Of a stretch of DNA of 64,000 nt, positions 60,670-64,000 are shown in pieces; position 1 is the first letter of the stretch; each line of letters begins with the position of its first letter. The notes beneath the pieces were generated by a model that saw nothing but the letters and a program-made list of their open reading frames with translations, made no database searches and was not told the origin of the DNA. The DNA is from Chloroflexota bacterium. GTDB lineage: Bacteria > Chloroflexota > UBA11872. The stretch is from NCBI GenBank assembly GCA_022821645.1, contig JAJEDE010000027.1, forward strand, positions 171,029 through 235,028. Reading direction: 5' to 3'. Position numbers and translations under genes: made by a program.

Positions 60670-61998
60670 TCAGTCGGGAACGACGTCCCAGGCGTGGATG
60701 CGGGCGACGGGTCCCAGGACCGGGTCGACGGGCTGCAGCAGGCGGCTGATGCGGGTGAGGGTCTGGCCGGCGAGTTTGACCTTGCGGCCCTTGCGGCCGG
60801 CGCGGAATTCGATCTCGTCGCCCGGGGGTATGGCGAAAAAGTGGCGGCGGTCGCGAACGCGCCAGCCGGTGGCGTGGAGGTCGGCCCGGATTTCGCCAGG
60901 CGTGGCGGCTTTGAATGGTCCCAGGCTGGGGTCGGGCGCCAGGGCGTATTCGACGCCGGAGTGGCCGATGCGTCCGCGCATCCAGCGCAAGGGGCGGTGG
61001 TAGGAGCGCCGGTTTATAAAGGCCAGGAAGAGCTGCCCGTCGTCCTTGATGCGGCGGCGCATGGTGGTGAGGAACTGGCGGCGTTCGTCGCGCGGGTAGC
61101 CCTCGAGGCGGAAGACCAGGGACATGACGTCGTAGCCCTCGGGGCCTTCGTGGAAGGCGTCGGGGTAGAGCTCGTGGCGGAGGGTGCGCGGGGCGCGGTC
61201 CTGGACGAATTCGAAGACCTGGTCGGTCATCTCGGCGAAGGTGAGGTCGACTTTGGGGTAGCGGGAGGCGATTTCCTCGGTGTAGAGGCCGGTGAGGGGT
61301 AGGACGTCCAGCCAGCGGCCCTCTTGGACGTCCACGAAATCCTCCAGGGCTTCCAGGACGGCGTCGCGTTCGGAGGGTACGGGCTTGTTGTAGCGGGCGC
61401 CGTTGCGGATCTTGGCCATCTGGAAGTCGCGGATTTGTTCGAGCGTCCATTCCTCGGGGTCGTCGCTGCTGGGCCAGTTGAGGCGGCCCTTGTACTTGTC
61501 GTAGTGCAGCAGGATGTCGATGGCGCGGCGGCGGGGGGCCTTGGGGATGAGTTCGGGGTAGCCGAAGAGCACCAGGGCCAGGATTTCGCGTTCGGCCGGC
61601 AGCCCGAGAATGCGGCGAATGCGGTCGACGTCGCCCAACGTGTCGACCCAGCAGCTGGCCACGCCCAGGCTGTGGGCCATGAGCATCATGTTCTGGATGG
61701 CGGCGGCGGCGCTCTGGACCCAGGCGTAGTTCTCGCGGGTGTAGTTGTTGCCGTAGGAGACGAAGAGCGAGACGGGGGCCAGGTGGACGTAGCGGGTTTC
61801 TTCGGCGACCTCGGCCTTGGTTTCGGGGTCGTTGACGAGTACGAAGTCCCAGAGCTGCAGGTTGCAGGAGCTGGGCGCGTAGCGCGCGGCGTCGATGATC
61901 TTGGTGAGGGTCTCCGGCGACACCGGGTCCTTGCGGAACTTGCGGCAGGTCCGGCGCGTGAAGATCGCCTCGTCGACCGACATGAGGGTGTCGAGCAT
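60670..61998 (-). CDS. Nitroreductase fused to a methyltransferase-like domain
   Basis: A 442-residue two-domain protein. Residues about 1-180 match FMN-dependent nitroreductases: IFTRRTCRKFRKDPVSPETL, ARYAPSSCNLQLWDFV, AAAIQNMMLMAHSLGVASCWV. Residues about 215-430 resemble a class I methyltransferase (WLDVLPLTGLYTEEIASRYPKVDLTFAEMT), but the glycine loop is replaced by LPLTG. A second methyltransferase-like stretch GYDVMSLVFRLEGYPRDERR follows. Fusion is unusual; the enzyme could use FMN to reduce and SAM to modify one substrate, or the second domain may be inactive. Start at ATG 61998; ATG 61983 is a possible alternative. Confidence 0.75.
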   Translation of the reverse strand: MLDTLMSVDEAIFTRRTCRKFRKDPVSPETLTKIIDAARYAPSSCNLQLWDFVLVNDPETKAEVAEETRYVHLAPVSLFVSYGNNYTRENYAWVQSAAAAIQNMMLMAHSLGVASCWVDTLGDVDRIRRILGLPAEREILALVLFGYPELIPKAPRRRAIDILLHYDKYKGRLNWPSSDDPEEWTLEQIRDFQMAKIRNGARYNKPVPSERDAVLEALEDFVDVQEGRWLDVLPLTGLYTEEIASRYPKVDLTFAEMTDQVFEFVQDRAPRTLRHELYPDAFHEGPEGYDVMSLVFRLEGYPRDERRQFLTTMRRRIKDDGQLFLAFINRRSYHRPLRWMRGRIGHSGVEYALAPDPSLGPFKAATPGEIRADLHATGWRVRDRRHFFAIPPGDEIEFRAGRKGRKVKLAGQTLTRISRLLQPVDPVLGPVARIHAWDVVPD

Positions 61999-62168
61999 GG
62001 GGCGGGGATTCAGCGGACTCGTCGGGGGTCATGGTAACGGTGCAGGGGTGGGTGTGGCGCCGCCGGCGCTCTCTCTGGCCAAATGACCCAGTGCGTGAAG
62101 CAGGGTGGATTTCCGGAGCGCCGGAACGGACGACGGGTACCGGGACGCGAGTGGGAGATGAAAGGGGG

Positions 62169-62223
62169 AACCCTCCCTCGCCAGCGCCACCCCCAGAGGG
62201 GGTGGCGCTGGCGAGGGAGGGTT
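62169..62223. repeat. Perfect 26-bp inverted repeat with a 3-nt loop
   Basis: Arms 62169-62194 and 62198-62223 pair without mismatch around AGA. The right arm is followed by TTTT on the plus strand. The size and perfection exceed ordinary terminators and suggest a mobile palindrome or REP-like element. Confidence 0.85.
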
Positions 62224-62562
62224 TTAGGCGATTTTTGGGGTGGAGGGACGCGGTTGAGGGGACGTGAGGCCTGGGAGCCGGGGCGCGGCGGGCGCTGGGG
62301 CTGGGGGCGGCGGGGGGCAGGCGGCCGGGTTCAGGACGGGTGGGCCGGAGGCGCAGGAGGACGGCGAGGGAGGCGCGGAGAAAGCCTGTCCAGGGAGGAC
62401 GCCAGAGGCGGGGAGTGCGGGGTGGCAGGCGGGGGACGAGGGCGGGCACGCGGGGGCCTCAGAGGGGTTGGGTGAGCGAGACGCCCTATTGTACACGATT
62501 CGATTACAGAAGGCGTAGGGGTGGCGGGGGTGTGTGGGCGGGCGGATGCCGGGCACCCGGAT

Positions 62563-62831
62563 GTGTTCAGGCGGTGAGGCCCAAGTGTTCACTTTTTGGG
62601 GTGATGTGTTCAGTTTGGTGGCCAATGTGTTCAGTGAGGAAGGGGAGAGGGCAGGGAAGGAAGGCGAGGATTCTCTCCTTCGGCAGGCGCAGGACAGGTC
62701 TGCGGGGAGGCGGGGATGTGTCCACTCTGTCAGGCAAATGTGTCCCGTTTTTCGCCTGATGTGTCCAGTTTTTGGGGCGATGTGTCCACTTTTCGGCCGA
62801 ATGTGTCCACTTTGGCGGGGGAGGTGTCCAT
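62563..62831 (+). repeat. Iteron-like array: ten GTGTYCAx motifs phased at 21-22 bp
   Basis: Copies start at 62563, 62585, 62606, 62627 (GTGTTCAS form) and at 62718, 62740, 62761, 62782, 62803, 62824 (GTGTCCAx form). Spacing is 22,21,21 and 22,21,21,21,21. Most copies are preceded by AT and followed by a run of T and G. Such phasing places all copies on one DNA face. Confidence 0.8.
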
Positions 62832-62868
62832 TGGGGAAGGGGAGAGCACCTGTGTTGGGGGTCAAGGG

Positions 62869-63976
<1,108 letters not shown>

Positions 63977-64000
63977 CTGCACTGTCACCCTGGCGAATCC

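Larger units (their letters stand above)
61999..62868. other. Non-coding accessory region between fusion gene and IS110 element
   Basis: 870 nt without a convincing gene. In order it holds a perfect 26-bp hairpin (62169-62223), a G-rich low-complexity tract (about 62225-62470), an array of ten 8-bp motifs phased at about 21 bp (62563-62831), and between its two blocks a dispersed-repeat-like segment near 62665-62700. Confidence 0.7.

Noticed and set aside
60410..62449. Minus-strand open frame of about 680 codons, rich in Arg/Pro
   Set aside because: Overlaps the nitroreductase fusion in another frame and reads as low-complexity RPRxP; no motif.
62563..62831. Considered as a CRISPR array because of regular spacing
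   Set aside because: The repeated part is only about 8-14 nt with 21-nt period and similar 'spacers'; no cas genes. Iteron-like instead.
62224..62865. Repeat-containing frame with GHIxPKS-type heptads
   Set aside because: The 21-bp DNA array gives heptad repeats in every frame on both strands; no start with ribosome-binding site and no conserved fold. Treated as non-coding repeat.

Overview
The window is GC-rich bacterial chromosomal DNA, densely coding on both strands, with many ATGA/TTGA start-stop overlaps and frequent GTG or TTG starts. Several traits point to a Chloroflexota lineage, although no rRNA or other phylogenetic marker beyond S15 and PNPase is present. These traits are a betaine-type binding lipoprotein on a VEKxVEK coiled-coil stalk, many secreted or anchored proteins with Thr/Pro linkers, and short membrane-anchored coiled-coil proteins. 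The taxonomic call is inference.

Layout. 1-6790 (minus): rpsO, an intrinsic terminator, then pnp-dapB-asd, two membrane proteins and the truncated dapA, i.e. RNA turnover plus diaminopimelate/lysine synthesis. 7018-10640: a membrane protein with its winged-helix regulator, a Tat-exported glucose/sorbosone-dehydrogenase-like protein and a DUF3105 protein. 10637-18125 (minus): a large GH106-like hydrolase and a quaternary-amine ABC transporter (ATPase, permease, binding protein). The binding protein gene has its own promoter and a palindromic operator-like site. 18445-25036 (plus): SirB1-like protein, methyltransferase, an 11-residue-repeat protein, a large anchored beta-propeller protein, and the conserved holB-ricT pair. 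25092-26731: glnA behind a leader with an intrinsic terminator. 26799-32394: SH3b protein, small membrane proteins, a two-gene D-glutamate cyclase-like pair, a dual-specificity phosphatase and a sugar hydrolase.

32395-37169 is an accessory island: a DUF4143 ATPase behind a 41-bp dyad, a decayed VapC-like toxin beside an intact DUF104-type antitoxin, a DUF2335 pair, a Gfo/Idh/MocA oxidoreductase and a HepT/MntA toxin-antitoxin pair. 37275-61998 returns to housekeeping and envelope functions: SLC13-type transporter, SDR proteins, orotate-PRTase-like protein and Ddl, an ECF sigma factor with a giant anti-sigma-like partner, nucleotide-sugar epimerases, threonine aldolase, AIR-synthase-like protein, PabB, LysM protein, a MetV-like Cys-rich protein, DedA, glycosyltransferases and a nitroreductase-methyltransferase fusion. 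Two perfect 16-bp parS sites (48316 and 52958) suggest proximity to the replication origin.

61999-64000 is a mobile region: a 26-bp perfect hairpin, ten copies of a motif phased at about 21 bp, and an IS110-family transposase. Its upstream end folds into two stem-loops in the arrangement expected for a bridge RNA.
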